Of a DNA stretch of 64,000 nt, positions 1 through 8,572 are shown in pieces. Where the stretch lies: positions 3,770,548 through 3,834,547 of the forward strand of contig NZ_CP100416.1 of NCBI RefSeq assembly GCF_026017845.1. Direction: 5' to 3'. The position numbers were made by a program, and so were the translations under genes. Position 1 is the first letter of the stretch. Each line of letters begins with the position of its first letter. The notes below the pieces were generated by a model. That model was not told the DNA's origin and made no database searches. It saw nothing but the letters and a program-made list of their open reading frames with translations. The DNA comes from Amycolatopsis mediterranei. GTDB taxonomy: Bacteria > Actinomycetota > Actinomycetes > Mycobacteriales > Pseudonocardiaceae.

Positions 1-1136
1 ACCCCTACCGGCTGTTCGTCGGCCTCCACTGGCGGGGCGGGACGATGAACGACGTCGACTCGGGCGGGACCGACGGCTACAACTGGTCCTACTACGGGCT
101 CCGCCGGCTGGCCGACAGCTCGGGCAACAACACGATCTTCGTGGCGCCGCAGGGCAACGGCAACGGCTGGGCCAACCCCGGCGGTCAGGACGTCACCTTC
201 ATCGACGACCTGCTGAAGCAGCTCGAAACCGGCCTGTGCGTCGACACTTCGCAGGTCTTCGCCGGCGGCTTCAGCTACGGCGCCGCGATGAGCTACGCCC
301 TCGCCTGCGCCCGGCCCACGGTGTTCCGCGCGGTCGCCGTCTACTCCGGCGCGAACCTCAGCGGCTGCAGCGGCGGCACCCAGCCCGTCGCCTACATCGG
401 CATGCACGGCATCAACGACAACGTGCTGCCCATCTCCTCCGGTCGCCAGCTGCGCGACCAGTTCGTGCGGAACAACGGCTGCACCCCGCAGAACCCGCCC
501 GAGCCCGCCAGCGGCAGTCACACCCACATCGTCACCGCCTACTCCGGTTGCCGGGCGGGTTACCCGGTCGTCTGGGGCGCCTTCGACGGCGGGCACGACC
601 CGGGCCCGCGGGACGGCTGCAGCTGCAGCGGCTGGCAGACCTGGACCTCCGGCGAGGTGTGGAAGTTCATCACGCAGTTCGACTCCACCACCCAGCCGCC
701 GAACCCGCCGGTCCAGACCGGCGTGAACTACAAGCTGGTGGCCCAGCACAGCAACAAGCTCGTCGGGATCACCGGCGCCTCGACGGCGGCCGGCGCGCTC
801 ATCGAGCAGGAGCCGGCCAACGGCGGGCTCGGCCAGCAGTTCGACTTCGTCGATTCCGGTGACGGCTACTACCGGGTCCGGGCGCGCAACAGCGGCTTGG
901 TGCTCCAGGCCGCGAGCGCCGACAGCGGTGCCGACATCAGCCAGCAGGCCGACACCAACGCCACCGCGCAGCAGTGGCGGGTCGTCGACCAGGGCGGCGG
1001 CGCGGTGAGCCTGGTCAACCGGTTGAGCGGTCTCGCACTGGACGTCTGGGGGGTCTCGACCGCCGACGGCGCGCGGATCTCGCAGTGGACGTTCACCGGG
1101 AACCCCAACCAGCGGTTCCAGCTCCAGCGCGCCTGA
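1..1136 (+). CDS. Feruloyl-esterase/PHB-depolymerase-like hydrolase with C-terminal ricin-B lectin (5' end missing)
   Basis: The frame is already open at base 3 and reads through to the TGA at 1134-1136, so the start and signal peptide lie outside the window. The first part is an alpha/beta hydrolase of the LpqC/CE1 type. It shows the nucleophile elbow GFSYG (bases ~268-282), an Asp in a GIND-NVLP context and a His in GGHDPGP, together a plausible Ser-Asp-His triad. After a Pro-rich linker (~690-715) comes a ricin-B beta-trefoil with QxW-type repeats (QQF, QQW, QRF) that should bind plant polysaccharide. The likely role is secreted esterase activity on feruloylated or acetylated xylan, fitting the arabinofuranosidase downstream. 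A LacI gene follows 4 bp later in the same direction. Exact substrate is inference. Confidence 0.85.
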   Translation, partial: PYRLFVGLHWRGGTMNDVDSGGTDGYNWSYYGLRRLADSSGNNTIFVAPQGNGNGWANPGGQDVTFIDDLLKQLETGLCVDTSQVFAGGFSYGAAMSYALACARPTVFRAVAVYSGANLSGCSGGTQPVAYIGMHGINDNVLPISSGRQLRDQFVRNNGCTPQNPPEPASGSHTHIVTAYSGCRAGYPVVWGAFDGGHDPGPRDGCSCSGWQTWTSGEVWKFITQFDSTTQPPNPPVQTGVNYKLVAQHSNKLVGITGASTAAGALIEQEPANGGLGQQFDFVDSGDGYYRVRARNSGLVLQAASADSGADISQQADTNATAQQWRVVDQGGGAVSLVNRLSGLALDVWGVSTADGARISQWTFTGNPNQRFQLQRA

Positions 1137-1140
1137 GCCC

Positions 1141-2169
1141 GTGTCCATCGTCGAACCGTCGGGGTTCCGGCCCACCCTGGCCGATGTCGCGCGGGCGGCC
1201 GGGGTGTCGATCGCCACGGCTTCCCGCGTGCTCAACGGCTTCCCCCGGGTGAGCCCGGAACGCCGCAAGCAGGTGGAATCCGCGATGCTCGCGCTGGGCT
1301 ACGCCCGGCAGCGGGCGGCGAAGGCGAGCAGTGCGCGGCACACCGGCTCGATCGCCCTGGTGGTCTGCGAGGAAGTGCCGCGGTTGTTCACCGACCCGTA
1401 CTTCCCGCGGATCGCCGCGGGGGTCGGCCGGGAGCTGGCCGCGGTGGGGGTGCAGCTCGTGCTGCTCACCGTGCCGGCCGCCGACGACTACCAGTCGCCG
1501 GTGGTGCGGTACCTCGACGGCGGGCACGTCGACGGCGCGCTCGTCGTCGGCATGCACGGCCGCCGCCCGCTCGACCTGGACTGGCTCGGCATCCCGGTGG
1601 TGTTCGGCGGGCGGCCGGTCCAGGCGGGGCGCACGGGCCGGCTGCCGTACGTCGACGCCGACAACCAGGGCGGCGCGCGGCTGGCGACCCAGCGGCTGCT
1701 CGACGGCGGCCGCCAGACCGTGGCGACCGTCGCCGGGCCGCAGGACATGACGGCGGGGGCGGACCGGCTGCTCGGGTACCGGCAGGCGATGACCCGGGCC
1801 GGCCGGTACGACGAGAGCCTCGTGGTGTGCGGCGACTTCGGGCAGGCCTCCGGCGAGTACGCGGCGGCCCGGCTGCTCAGCCGCCGTCCGGACGTCGACG
1901 GGATCTTCGCGGCCTCGGACATGATGGCGGTCGGGGCGTTGCGCGCGCTCCGCCGCGCGGGCCGGAAGGTGCCCGAGGACGTCGCCCTCGTCGGGTTCGA
2001 CGACCTGCCGATCAGCTGCTGGACGGACCCGCCGCTCACGACCGTGCGCCAGCCGGTCGAGGAGATGGGCGCCCGGATGACCGCCGAACTGCTGGCGATG
2101 ATCGACGGCGCGGCCCCGCGCCGGAGCACGGTGCTCGACACCGAGCTGGTGCCGCGCAAGTCGGCGTGA
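1141..2169 (+). CDS. LacI-family transcriptional regulator
   Basis: 342 residues from a GTG start. The N-terminal HTH reads TLADVARAAGVSIATASRVLNG, the classic LacI helix with its hinge, and the rest is a periplasmic-binding-like effector domain (DGIFAASDMMAVGALRAL and VGFDDLPISCW are typical). It starts 4 bp after the esterase stop with no clear Shine-Dalgarno sequence, so translation is probably coupled. It lies among three secreted plant-polymer hydrolases and most likely responds to a released sugar. Candidate operators are the two CGAACCGGTTCG palindromes at 4026-4104 before the GH-A hydrolase; that link is inference. Confidence 0.9.
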   Translation: MSIVEPSGFRPTLADVARAAGVSIATASRVLNGFPRVSPERRKQVESAMLALGYARQRAAKASSARHTGSIALVVCEEVPRLFTDPYFPRIAAGVGRELAAVGVQLVLLTVPAADDYQSPVVRYLDGGHVDGALVVGMHGRRPLDLDWLGIPVVFGGRPVQAGRTGRLPYVDADNQGGARLATQRLLDGGRQTVATVAGPQDMTAGADRLLGYRQAMTRAGRYDESLVVCGDFGQASGEYAAARLLSRRPDVDGIFAASDMMAVGALRALRRAGRKVPEDVALVGFDDLPISCWTDPPLTTVRQPVEEMGARMTAELLAMIDGAAPRRSTVLDTELVPRKSA

Positions 2170-2210
2170 CGCCGCCGTGCGCCGGCAATCGCTGAGGGGG
2201 TGCGGGTGGC

Positions 2211-2239
2211 GGAGCCCCCGCTCCGGGGCGAAGCCCCGG
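2211..2239. repeat. REP-like palindromic element, GGGGCGAAGCCCC type
   Basis: A GC-rich hairpin in the LacI-GH54 gap. The core GGGGCGAAGCCCC is a perfect stem with a short loop, preceded by GGAGCCCCCG. The same core and flank recur twice at 24104-24229 between two other genes, so it is a dispersed palindromic repeat. It may act as a transcript-end or mRNA-stability hairpin. Confidence 0.6.
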
Positions 2240-2270
2240 TTGTCACTGACGGCTGACCCGAGGAGGAATC

Positions 2271-3713
2271 GTGCGCGTGTTCGTGGTGGTGGCCGCGATG
2301 GTGGTGACGGCGCTGGCCGGGGCGATACCGGCCTCGGCCGCGCCGGCACCCCTGGTGAGCGCGGCGTCGGGACGGTGCCTGAACGTCAAGGGCGGCACCG
2401 ACACCCAGGGAGCGACGCTGGAGATCCAGGACTGCACCGGGGGAGCCGGGCAGGCGTACGAGTTCACCGCGGCGGGTGAGCTGCGGACGATGAGCGGCAC
2501 GCGCTGCGTGGACGCCTCCGGCAACGGGACCTCGCCGGGCACGGCGGCGATCATCTGGTCGTGCCACGGCGGGGCGAACCAGCAGTGGCGGCAGAACGCC
2601 GACGGCACGATCAGCGGCGTCCAGTCGGGGCTGTGCCTGGACGTGACCGGCGCCGGCACGGCCAACGGCACCGCGGTCGTCCTGTGGACCTGCCACGGCG
2701 GCAGCAACCAGCAGTGGAGCGCCGGGACGACCCCGCCGCCCCCGTCCGGCACGGCGCCGTGCGACATCTACGCGTCCGGCGGCACCCCGTGCGTCGCCGC
2801 GCACAGCACGGCCCGGGCGCTCTACGGCACTTACGCCGGCAACCTGTACCAGGTCCGGCGCTCGTCGGACAACACGACCCGGAACATCGGCGTCCGGGCG
2901 GCGGGCGGCACCGCCGACGCGGCCGCCCAGGATTCCTTCTGCACCGGCACTTCCTGCGTCATCACCGTGGTCTACGACCAGTCCGGACGCGGGAACGACC
3001 TGTGGTACCAGGGATCGAGCGTGGTCCCGGGGTCCAACCAGAGCAGTCCGGCGAAAGCCACGTCGGAGCCGCTCACGGTCGGCGGCTCGAAGGCGTACTC
3101 GCTGTACATCAACCCGGGCAACAGCTACTGGCGCGACGGCCACGCGACCGGGGTACCGACCGGCAGCGCTCCCGAGGGCATGTACATGGTGACCAGCGGG
3201 ACGCACGTCAACAGCGGCTGCTGCTTCGACTACGGCAACAGCGAAACGACCCGGAAGGCCGACGCGGCCGGCGCGATGGACGCGATCAACTTCGGCACGG
3301 AGTGCTGGTTCGGCGGCTGCCAGGGCTCGGGCCCGTGGGTCCAGGCCGACCTCGAGTGGGGGCTGTACCCCGGCGGCAGCCAGCAGTGGAACCCGAACCA
3401 GCGGGCGCTGCCGAGCAAGTTCGTCACGGCGATGCTGAAGAACAACGGCACATCCCGGTTCGCGCTCAAGGGCAGCAACGCCCAGTCGGGCAACCTCACG
3501 ACCATGTGGGACGGCGCCCTCCCCGGCGGCTACAGCCCGATGAAGAAGCAGGGCGCGATCATCCTGGGCAGCGGCGGCGACTGCTGCAAGCCTGGCGGCG
3601 GGGCGAACCTGAGCGCGGGCACGTTCTACGAAGGGGCGATGGTCGCGGGCTACCCGTCGGACGCAACCGAGAACGCGGTGCAGGCGAACGTGGTGGCCGC
3701 CGGCTACCGGTAA
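2271..3713 (+). CDS. Secreted GH54 alpha-L-arabinofuranosidase with N-terminal ricin-B lectin
   Basis: 480 residues with a GTG start behind an AGGAGG-type site. A signal peptide (1-25) is followed by a ricin-B domain (~28-155, two NQQW repeats), a TPPPPSG linker and an AbfB-type GH54 catalytic domain (~165-480). Diagnostic features are the vicinal cysteines in NSGCCFDYGN (in AbfB they form an unusual disulfide), the nucleophile Glu in ADLEWGLY (~E361), and the C-terminal GTFYEGAMVAGYPSD block. The enzyme should remove terminal arabinofuranosyl residues from arabinoxylan or arabinan outside the cell. Fungal AbfB carries a different (CBM42) binding domain at the other end, so this lectin-first layout is the actinobacterial version. 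A strong terminator follows. Confidence 0.9.
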   Translation: MRVFVVVAAMVVTALAGAIPASAAPAPLVSAASGRCLNVKGGTDTQGATLEIQDCTGGAGQAYEFTAAGELRTMSGTRCVDASGNGTSPGTAAIIWSCHGGANQQWRQNADGTISGVQSGLCLDVTGAGTANGTAVVLWTCHGGSNQQWSAGTTPPPPSGTAPCDIYASGGTPCVAAHSTARALYGTYAGNLYQVRRSSDNTTRNIGVRAAGGTADAAAQDSFCTGTSCVITVVYDQSGRGNDLWYQGSSVVPGSNQSSPAKATSEPLTVGGSKAYSLYINPGNSYWRDGHATGVPTGSAPEGMYMVTSGTHVNSGCCFDYGNSETTRKADAAGAMDAINFGTECWFGGCQGSGPWVQADLEWGLYPGGSQQWNPNQRALPSKFVTAMLKNNGTSRFALKGSNAQSGNLTTMWDGALPGGYSPMKKQGAIILGSGGDCCKPGGGANLSAGTFYEGAMVAGYPSDATENAVQANVVAAGYR

Positions 3714-3731
3714 AGCCGCTGGAGCGGACGG

Positions 3732-3774
3732 AAGGGGCTTTCCCCGCGGCTTGGCGACGCGGGGGAAGCCCCTT
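3732..3774 (+). terminator. Hairpin terminator after GH54 gene
   Basis: Arms 3732-3748 and 3758-3774 (AAGGGGCTTTCCCCGCG against CGCGGGGGAAGCCCCTT) pair over 17 bp with one mismatch around a 9-nt loop, 18 bp after the GH54 stop. Confidence 0.8.
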
Positions 3775-3775
3775 T

Positions 3776-4025
3776 CGGTGAACCCACCACCCGAAGCTCC
3801 AGGTCTGCGCCGACGCGACCCCGCCCAGCCCCCGGGGCCCAGACCCCCCGGGCCAGCCCCCCATCCAGACCTCCCCCCCACCCCGATCCGAAGCCAGAAC
3901 GCGGACGGTGGTGCCGGGTCAAGGCACGCTTTCCCGCCTTGACGCGGCGCTACCGTCCGTCGTCACAATCCGGCTTCGGGGTGGTGGTTCACCGCGCTGG
4001 ACCCATCTCGTGGCCATAGCCCCGC
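3776..4025. other. Non-coding spacer, C-rich
   Basis: Between the GH54 terminator and the GH-A promoter region. It is very C-rich on the plus strand (about 3830-3890), and I see no convincing gene. Its second half presumably holds upstream promoter sequence for the hydrolase at 4149. Confidence 0.4.
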
Positions 4026-4104
4026 CGAACCGGTTCGCCTCCATTCGGCCGATTGTCGCTGAATTCTCTGCAGCGTACGTTCATTGCTGGTCGAACCGGT
4101 TCGA
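4026..4104 (+). promoter_or_regulatory. Two LacI-type operators, CGAACCGGTTCG
   Basis: CGAACCGGTTCG at 4026-4037 and TCGAACCGGTTCGA at 4091-4104 are perfect palindromes with a central CG, typical of LacI-family operators. Their centres are 66 bp apart and lie 51 and 117 bp upstream of the GTG start at 4149. The LacI protein encoded at 1141-2169 is the nearest candidate ligand. Confidence 0.65.
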
Positions 4105-4148
4105 CGCCCGGCTCGTCCCCCGCACGTCCACCGCCAAAGGAGTCGTCT

Positions 4149-5993
4149 GTGGACCTCTCGCGCCAGCGGCCCCGCGTCCGCCGTGGCCTGGCCGCCCTCC
4201 TGATCACCGGAGCACTGACCGGTGCTTCCGCCGTGGCCCTTCCCGCGCCGGCCCAGGCCGCGGACGAGTCGGTCTCGGTCGACTTCTCCGCCGCCGGCGG
4301 CGCGCCCACGTACCGGGCCTCCGGGTGGATCTACGGCATGACCGAGAACGCGTCGGGGCCGCCCGACCACTTCTACCGGGACGTGAACTTCCAGGCGATG
4401 CGGGCCGGGGGAGCGCAGCTGGACAGCCCGGGCGGCTGGGTGTCGGGCAAGTACGACCGGCGCTGGAACGCCACCCGCGCCCAGCTCCTGCGCACCCGCT
4501 CGCTCGGCGGCCAGTTCGTCCTGCTCGTGCACGACCTCTGGGGCGCCGACGGCTACCCGATTTCGCGGTTCCCCGGCGACAACGGCGACTGGACCGACTA
4601 CGACAACTTCCTCACCCGCCTGATCGGCGACGTCCGGGCGACCGGTGCCCCGGTGGAGTGGGACATCTGGAACGAGCCCAACATCTCGCTGTTCTGGAAC
4701 CGGCCACAAAGCCAGTACTTCGCCATGTGGCAGCGCGCGTACCAGCGCATCCGGGCGGCCTTCCCGGCGCAGGCGATCGTCGGCCCCAGCCTCGCCGGGG
4801 TCCCCTCGACCGCGGGGAGCTGGTGGACGCAGTACCTCGACTTCGTCCGCGGTTCGAACACGGTGCCGGACATCGTCAGCTGGCACTCCCTGCCGGGTGA
4901 CCCGGTGGCGAACGTCGCCGCGGCCGACGCGTCACTCGGCTCGCGCGGCATCCCGCACCCGCGGCCCTACCAGATCAACGAATACGGCGCGTCGAACGAG
5001 CAGAACCCCGGGGACGGCGCCTGGTACATCGCCCGGCTCGAGCGGGCCGGCGCCGACGGGCTGCGCGCCAACTGGGCGAGTGCCGGAAACCTGCACAACG
5101 ACCTCGCCAACCTGCTCGTCCGCACCTCCTCGGGCCGGTACCAGCCCAAGGGCGAGTGGTGGGCCTACCGCTTCTACGCCTCGCAGACCGGTCAGCTCGT
5201 GGCCACCAAGCCCAGCCCCGGCTACGACCCCTTCGCCACGAAGGCGGCCGGGATGGCGAAGGTCCTGGTCGGCGGCGGTGGCACGACCGGGAACGTCGCG
5301 GTCGCCCTGCAGCGGCTGGACACCACCTCCGGCGTCGTCCAGAACAACCAGGTGCGGGTCATCGTCCAGCGGATTCCCTACAACGGCGGGGCCGCGGTCC
5401 AGAGCCCGGTCACCATCCAGGACTCCGTGGCTGCCGTATCCGGCAACGCCGTGACCGTGAACCTGCCGCACACCACGATCGACGACGCGTTGAGCATCAC
5501 CCTGCTGCCCCCGTCGGACGGCGGCTTCCAGTCCGTCGCCGTCGCCCAGCACTCCCAGCAGTGCCTGGACAACACCGACCTGAGCACCGCCGACGGCAAC
5601 CGGCAGCAGCAGGACGTCTGCGACGGCGGAGCTCAGCAGCAGTGGAACTTCCGGCCGGTGGCCGGCGTCCCGGGCGCCTACGCGATCGTCAACCAGCAGA
5701 GCGGCAAGTGCCTCGAAGTCGCCGGTGCTTCGGCCGCCGACGGTGCCGCCGTCCAGCAGCGCACCTGCACGGACGGCGCCACGAACCAGCAGTTCTCGCC
5801 GCGCCGGGTGACCTACGGCGGCAACGACCCCCACGACTACCAGCTCGTCGCCCGCCACAGCGGCAAGTGCGTCGACGTCAGCGGGGTCTCCACGGCCGCC
5901 CGCGGCGCGGTGATCCAGTGGACGTGCAAGCCGGTCAGCCAGAACAGCCCCCTCAACCAGACCTGGCGGCTGTGGGGCCGGGGACCGGCCTGA
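4149..5993 (+). CDS. Secreted clan GH-A glycoside hydrolase with C-terminal ricin-B lectin
   Basis: 614 residues. I chose the GTG at 4149 because AAAGGAG ends 5-6 nt upstream and the protein then begins with a normal signal peptide ending in AQA-AD; longer starts would run through the operators. The catalytic part is a TIM barrel with two acidic landmarks of clan GH-A: WDIWNEPN (acid/base ~E176) and YQINEYGAS (nucleophile ~E278). It resembles GH39/GH5-like retaining enzymes, but the family is not certain. A beta-sandwich stretch (~370-450) precedes a ricin-B domain (~460-612) with QQW/QQF repeats. It likely degrades plant beta-glycans alongside the GH54 enzyme. Confidence 0.85.
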   Translation: MDLSRQRPRVRRGLAALLITGALTGASAVALPAPAQAADESVSVDFSAAGGAPTYRASGWIYGMTENASGPPDHFYRDVNFQAMRAGGAQLDSPGGWVSGKYDRRWNATRAQLLRTRSLGGQFVLLVHDLWGADGYPISRFPGDNGDWTDYDNFLTRLIGDVRATGAPVEWDIWNEPNISLFWNRPQSQYFAMWQRAYQRIRAAFPAQAIVGPSLAGVPSTAGSWWTQYLDFVRGSNTVPDIVSWHSLPGDPVANVAAADASLGSRGIPHPRPYQINEYGASNEQNPGDGAWYIARLERAGADGLRANWASAGNLHNDLANLLVRTSSGRYQPKGEWWAYRFYASQTGQLVATKPSPGYDPFATKAAGMAKVLVGGGGTTGNVAVALQRLDTTSGVVQNNQVRVIVQRIPYNGGAAVQSPVTIQDSVAAVSGNAVTVNLPHTTIDDALSITLLPPSDGGFQSVAVAQHSQQCLDNTDLSTADGNRQQQDVCDGGAQQQWNFRPVAGVPGAYAIVNQQSGKCLEVAGASAADGAAVQQRTCTDGATNQQFSPRRVTYGGNDPHDYQLVARHSGKCVDVSGVSTAARGAVIQWTCKPVSQNSPLNQTWRLWGRGPA

Positions 5994-6001
5994 CCTCGGC
6001 A

Positions 6002-6028
6002 GGCCCGGCGCTTTTCAGGCGCCGGGCC
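6002..6028. terminator. Bidirectional terminator between convergent genes
   Basis: GGCCCGGCGC (6002-6011) and GCGCCGGGCC (6019-6028) pair perfectly around TTTTCAG. The stop codon of the lcp gene lies inside the loop. Confidence 0.8.
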
Positions 6029-7196
6029 GGTTTCCGGCCGGGATCGTGATGGGCGTGCTCGTCGGGGACGTGCCCTTGTTGAGGAACAGCATGGCGAGCG
6101 CGCGGACGAACTGGTCGAAGAGGTGGAACGCCGCCGGGGCGATGGGCAGCAGGCCTTCCCGGAAGGCGATGTACGCGGGCCACCCGGTGCGGATCAGGGT
6201 GGCCGCCGCGTAGTCGCGCGGCAGGCCGAGCCAGTCGCCGACTTCGTTGCTCAGCACGTACCGCACGAACTCGTTCAGGAAACCGCGGGTGACGCCCAGG
6301 TCGATCTGGGCGGTCAGCCCGAGCAGGTCCGCGGCGAGCTGCTTGCCTTCGGGTGTCGGGGCGAGCAGCGGGGTGAGCACTTGGGCCGATTGCGTGTCCG
6401 CCGCGGCCCACGTCTGCGGGATGAACTCGTCGCGGACGCCGAGCAGGTGGATGGCGACCTGCCACTGGTGCAGGAAGGCGTCCTCGTCCGCGGCGGACAT
6501 CGGGACGTGCCATTCCTTGAGCTTCCGGTGCACGAAGGTGCCGAGGCTGTGGAAGGTGACCAGGATGTCGCCGTTGCTGATCGGCACCCGCTCGTCGGCC
6601 ACCGCCCGCCAGTGCGGCGACTGCGGCAGCAGGTGCCGCACGGCCGCGTGCACCAGGCGCGTCTTGTTGGCCGTGACCACGAACTGGCCCGAGGGCTCGA
6701 ACGCGCCGGCTTCGCTCAGGTCGTAGCCGAAGGTGAACGTCTTGGCCGCGCGGTCCTGCATGGCGGCGCCGCCCGCGGACCAGTAGACCGATCGGGCCTC
6801 CCGCGGGATGACCGTGCTCATGATGCCGCTGCCGAGGCCGTAGAGGACGAACAGGTAGGTGTCCTTGCGCCGGTTGAAGTCGGCGGCGCGGCGCAGCTTG
6901 ACGGGGTCGGCCCAGGACGGCAGCCGGTTGACGCCCTGGAGCCAGGCGGCGAGGTCGGCGGGCAGGCCGGACGGCAGCGGGTCGGCGTTGTCCACCCACG
7001 ACCGCAGGGCGGTGTTGACCGCGGGGACCCCACCGGTGTCGAGGACGCCCGCCATCAGGCGATCCACCTCGTCGTCCCAGACCCACCAGGGGTCGGCCGC
7101 GGCCGTCGACGCCCAGGCCGGGACGACGCTCGCCGCGCCCACCAGGCCCAGCGCGACGCCGAGCGAAAGTGCGTTCCTCCTGCTGAGATTGCTCAT
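6015..7196 (-). CDS. lcp: Latex-clearing protein (rubber oxygenase), DUF2236 family
   Basis: 393 residues, close to the ~400 of Streptomyces K30 Lcp. The N-terminus NLSRRNALSLG plus a hydrophobic stretch is a Tat signal, as in known Lcp proteins, which are exported b-type haem dioxygenases that cleave poly(cis-1,4-isoprene) to oligo-isoprenoid aldehydes/ketones. As I recall the K30 enzyme, its key residues are E148, R164, K167, T168 and the axial H198. Here E133, R149, K152, T153 and H183 occur with identical spacing, with a further His at 216. That makes Lcp much more likely than a generic MpaB-type DUF2236 protein. A TetR gene is divergent, as is known for lcp loci. Activity on rubber is inferred. 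Confidence 0.82.
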   Translation of the reverse strand: MSNLSRRNALSLGVALGLVGAASVVPAWASTAAADPWWVWDDEVDRLMAGVLDTGGVPAVNTALRSWVDNADPLPSGLPADLAAWLQGVNRLPSWADPVKLRRAADFNRRKDTYLFVLYGLGSGIMSTVIPREARSVYWSAGGAAMQDRAAKTFTFGYDLSEAGAFEPSGQFVVTANKTRLVHAAVRHLLPQSPHWRAVADERVPISNGDILVTFHSLGTFVHRKLKEWHVPMSAADEDAFLHQWQVAIHLLGVRDEFIPQTWAAADTQSAQVLTPLLAPTPEGKQLAADLLGLTAQIDLGVTRGFLNEFVRYVLSNEVGDWLGLPRDYAAATLIRTGWPAYIAFREGLLPIAPAAFHLFDQFVRALAMLFLNKGTSPTSTPITIPAGNRPGA

Positions 7197-7199
7197 TTA

Positions 7200-7221
7200 C
7201 TTACCTAGCTTCCTCGGTAGG
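7200..7221. promoter_or_regulatory. Candidate TetR operator at the lcp start
   Basis: Imperfect inverted repeat CTTACCTAG-cttc-CTCGGTAGG (7 of 9 positions pair), 4 nt upstream of the lcp ATG on the minus strand and in the lcp/TetR divergent region. Binding there would block translation-start-proximal transcription. Confidence 0.4.
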
Positions 7222-7320
7222 CAGTAGCCGGTCAGAGTGCTCATGAGCGGTGCTTGAGAGGAGATTCCTCATTAACATAGAAGGTGACTCGCGGGTCGGC
7301 AAGACCCCGCCCGCCTGTGG

Positions 7321-8523
7321 TTGACTGACACGCATGGCCCCGCGCACCTCGCCCCGGCGGCCGCGGTGACCGCCGAGCCGGCCGCGGCCGTCCGGCCCCG
7401 CAACCGGCGGCAGCTCATCGTCGAGGCGGGGGCCGCCGTGTTCGGCGAGCGCGGTTACCACGCGGCGTCCATGGACGAGATCGCGGCGCGCGTGGGCATC
7501 ACCGCGGCCGCGCTGTACCGGCACTTCCCGAACAAGTACGCGCTGTTCGCCGCGTGCGCGAACGTGATGGCGGACCGGCTCGTCGCCGCGCTCGCCGAGG
7601 TCGCCCCGGACGCGTCCCTCGCGGAAATCTTCGCCGCCGTCACCCGGGTCACCGTCGCCCACCGGGAAACCGGGGGCGTGTACCGGTGGGAGGCCCGGTA
7701 TCTCGAGCGCGAAGACCGGCGGCTGCTCGCGGGGAAGTTCGCGGACGTCGTCGAGCGCGTGGCGGCGGCGGTGCGGCGCGAGCACCCGTGGCCCGGCGAG
7801 CACCTGCGGGCCGTGGCGGCGCTGGGGGCCATCGGATCCGTCACGACGCACCACAACGCGATGGCCCAGCGCCGGGTCGGGGAACTGCTGCGGGCCGCCG
7901 CCCTGCGGGTGGCCGCCACCGGCCCCGCCGCGGCGCACGCGCCCCTCGTCGAGATCCCCGCCCCGCCGGTGCCCCGGACCCGGCGGTCGGAGATCCTCGC
8001 GGCCGCCGTCCCGCTGTTCGAACGGGACGGGTTCGCCACCGTGACGAACGGCCGGATCGCCGAGGCGGTGGGGCTGGTGCCGTCCGCGCTCTACCGCTAC
8101 TTCCCCGGCAAGGCCGACATCCTGGCGGCGGCCTGCCTGCAGGCCGCCGGGCTGCTGGCCCAGGCGGTCGAGCACAACCTGCGCGGGACCACCGATCCGC
8201 ACGGCGCCTTGAGCGCCCTGACGGCGACGTACGTGGCGTACAGCTTCGAGCACAGTGCCCTCAACAGCGTGGCCAACGCGGAAATCGCCGGCCTGCCCGA
8301 CGGCCTGCGCCGCCCGCTGGTCGCCGCGCAGCGCGAGCACATCGCCGTGTGGGAGCAGCACCTGCGCGAAGCCCGCCCGGACCTGGATGCCCGCCAGGCC
8401 CGGGTGCTGGTGCACGCGGGCTTCGGCGTGGTGGTCGAGGCCGGCCGCCGGCTGCGGTGGGCCGACCGCCCGGAGCACCGCGCCGCGGTGGCCGCCCTGC
8501 TCGTGAGCGCCCTCGGCCTGTGA
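7321..8523 (+). CDS. Double-headed TetR-family regulator
   Basis: About 400 residues, twice the usual TetR size. It contains two complete TetR N-terminal DNA-binding domains: residues ~28-75 (MDEIAARVGITAAALYRHFPNK) and ~222-270 (GRIAEAVGLVPSALYRYFPGK), each followed by its own helical ligand domain. It looks like a fused tandem pair that could bind DNA as a pseudo-dimer. It is divergent from lcp; single-domain TetR regulators (LcpR) control lcp in Gordonia, so control of lcp is a reasonable inference. The start is uncertain: TTG at 7321, or GTG at 7366, which still keeps both domains. Confidence 0.85.
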   Translation: MTDTHGPAHLAPAAAVTAEPAAAVRPRNRRQLIVEAGAAVFGERGYHAASMDEIAARVGITAAALYRHFPNKYALFAACANVMADRLVAALAEVAPDASLAEIFAAVTRVTVAHRETGGVYRWEARYLEREDRRLLAGKFADVVERVAAAVRREHPWPGEHLRAVAALGAIGSVTTHHNAMAQRRVGELLRAAALRVAATGPAAAHAPLVEIPAPPVPRTRRSEILAAAVPLFERDGFATVTNGRIAEAVGLVPSALYRYFPGKADILAAACLQAAGLLAQAVEHNLRGTTDPHGALSALTATYVAYSFEHSALNSVANAEIAGLPDGLRRPLVAAQREHIAVWEQHLREARPDLDARQARVLVHAGFGVVVEAGRRLRWADRPEHRAAVAALLVSALGL

Positions 8524-8572
8524 TCTCCGCCCGGGTGACAACTTTCCGGCGCAGGATCACATCTATCCCGGT

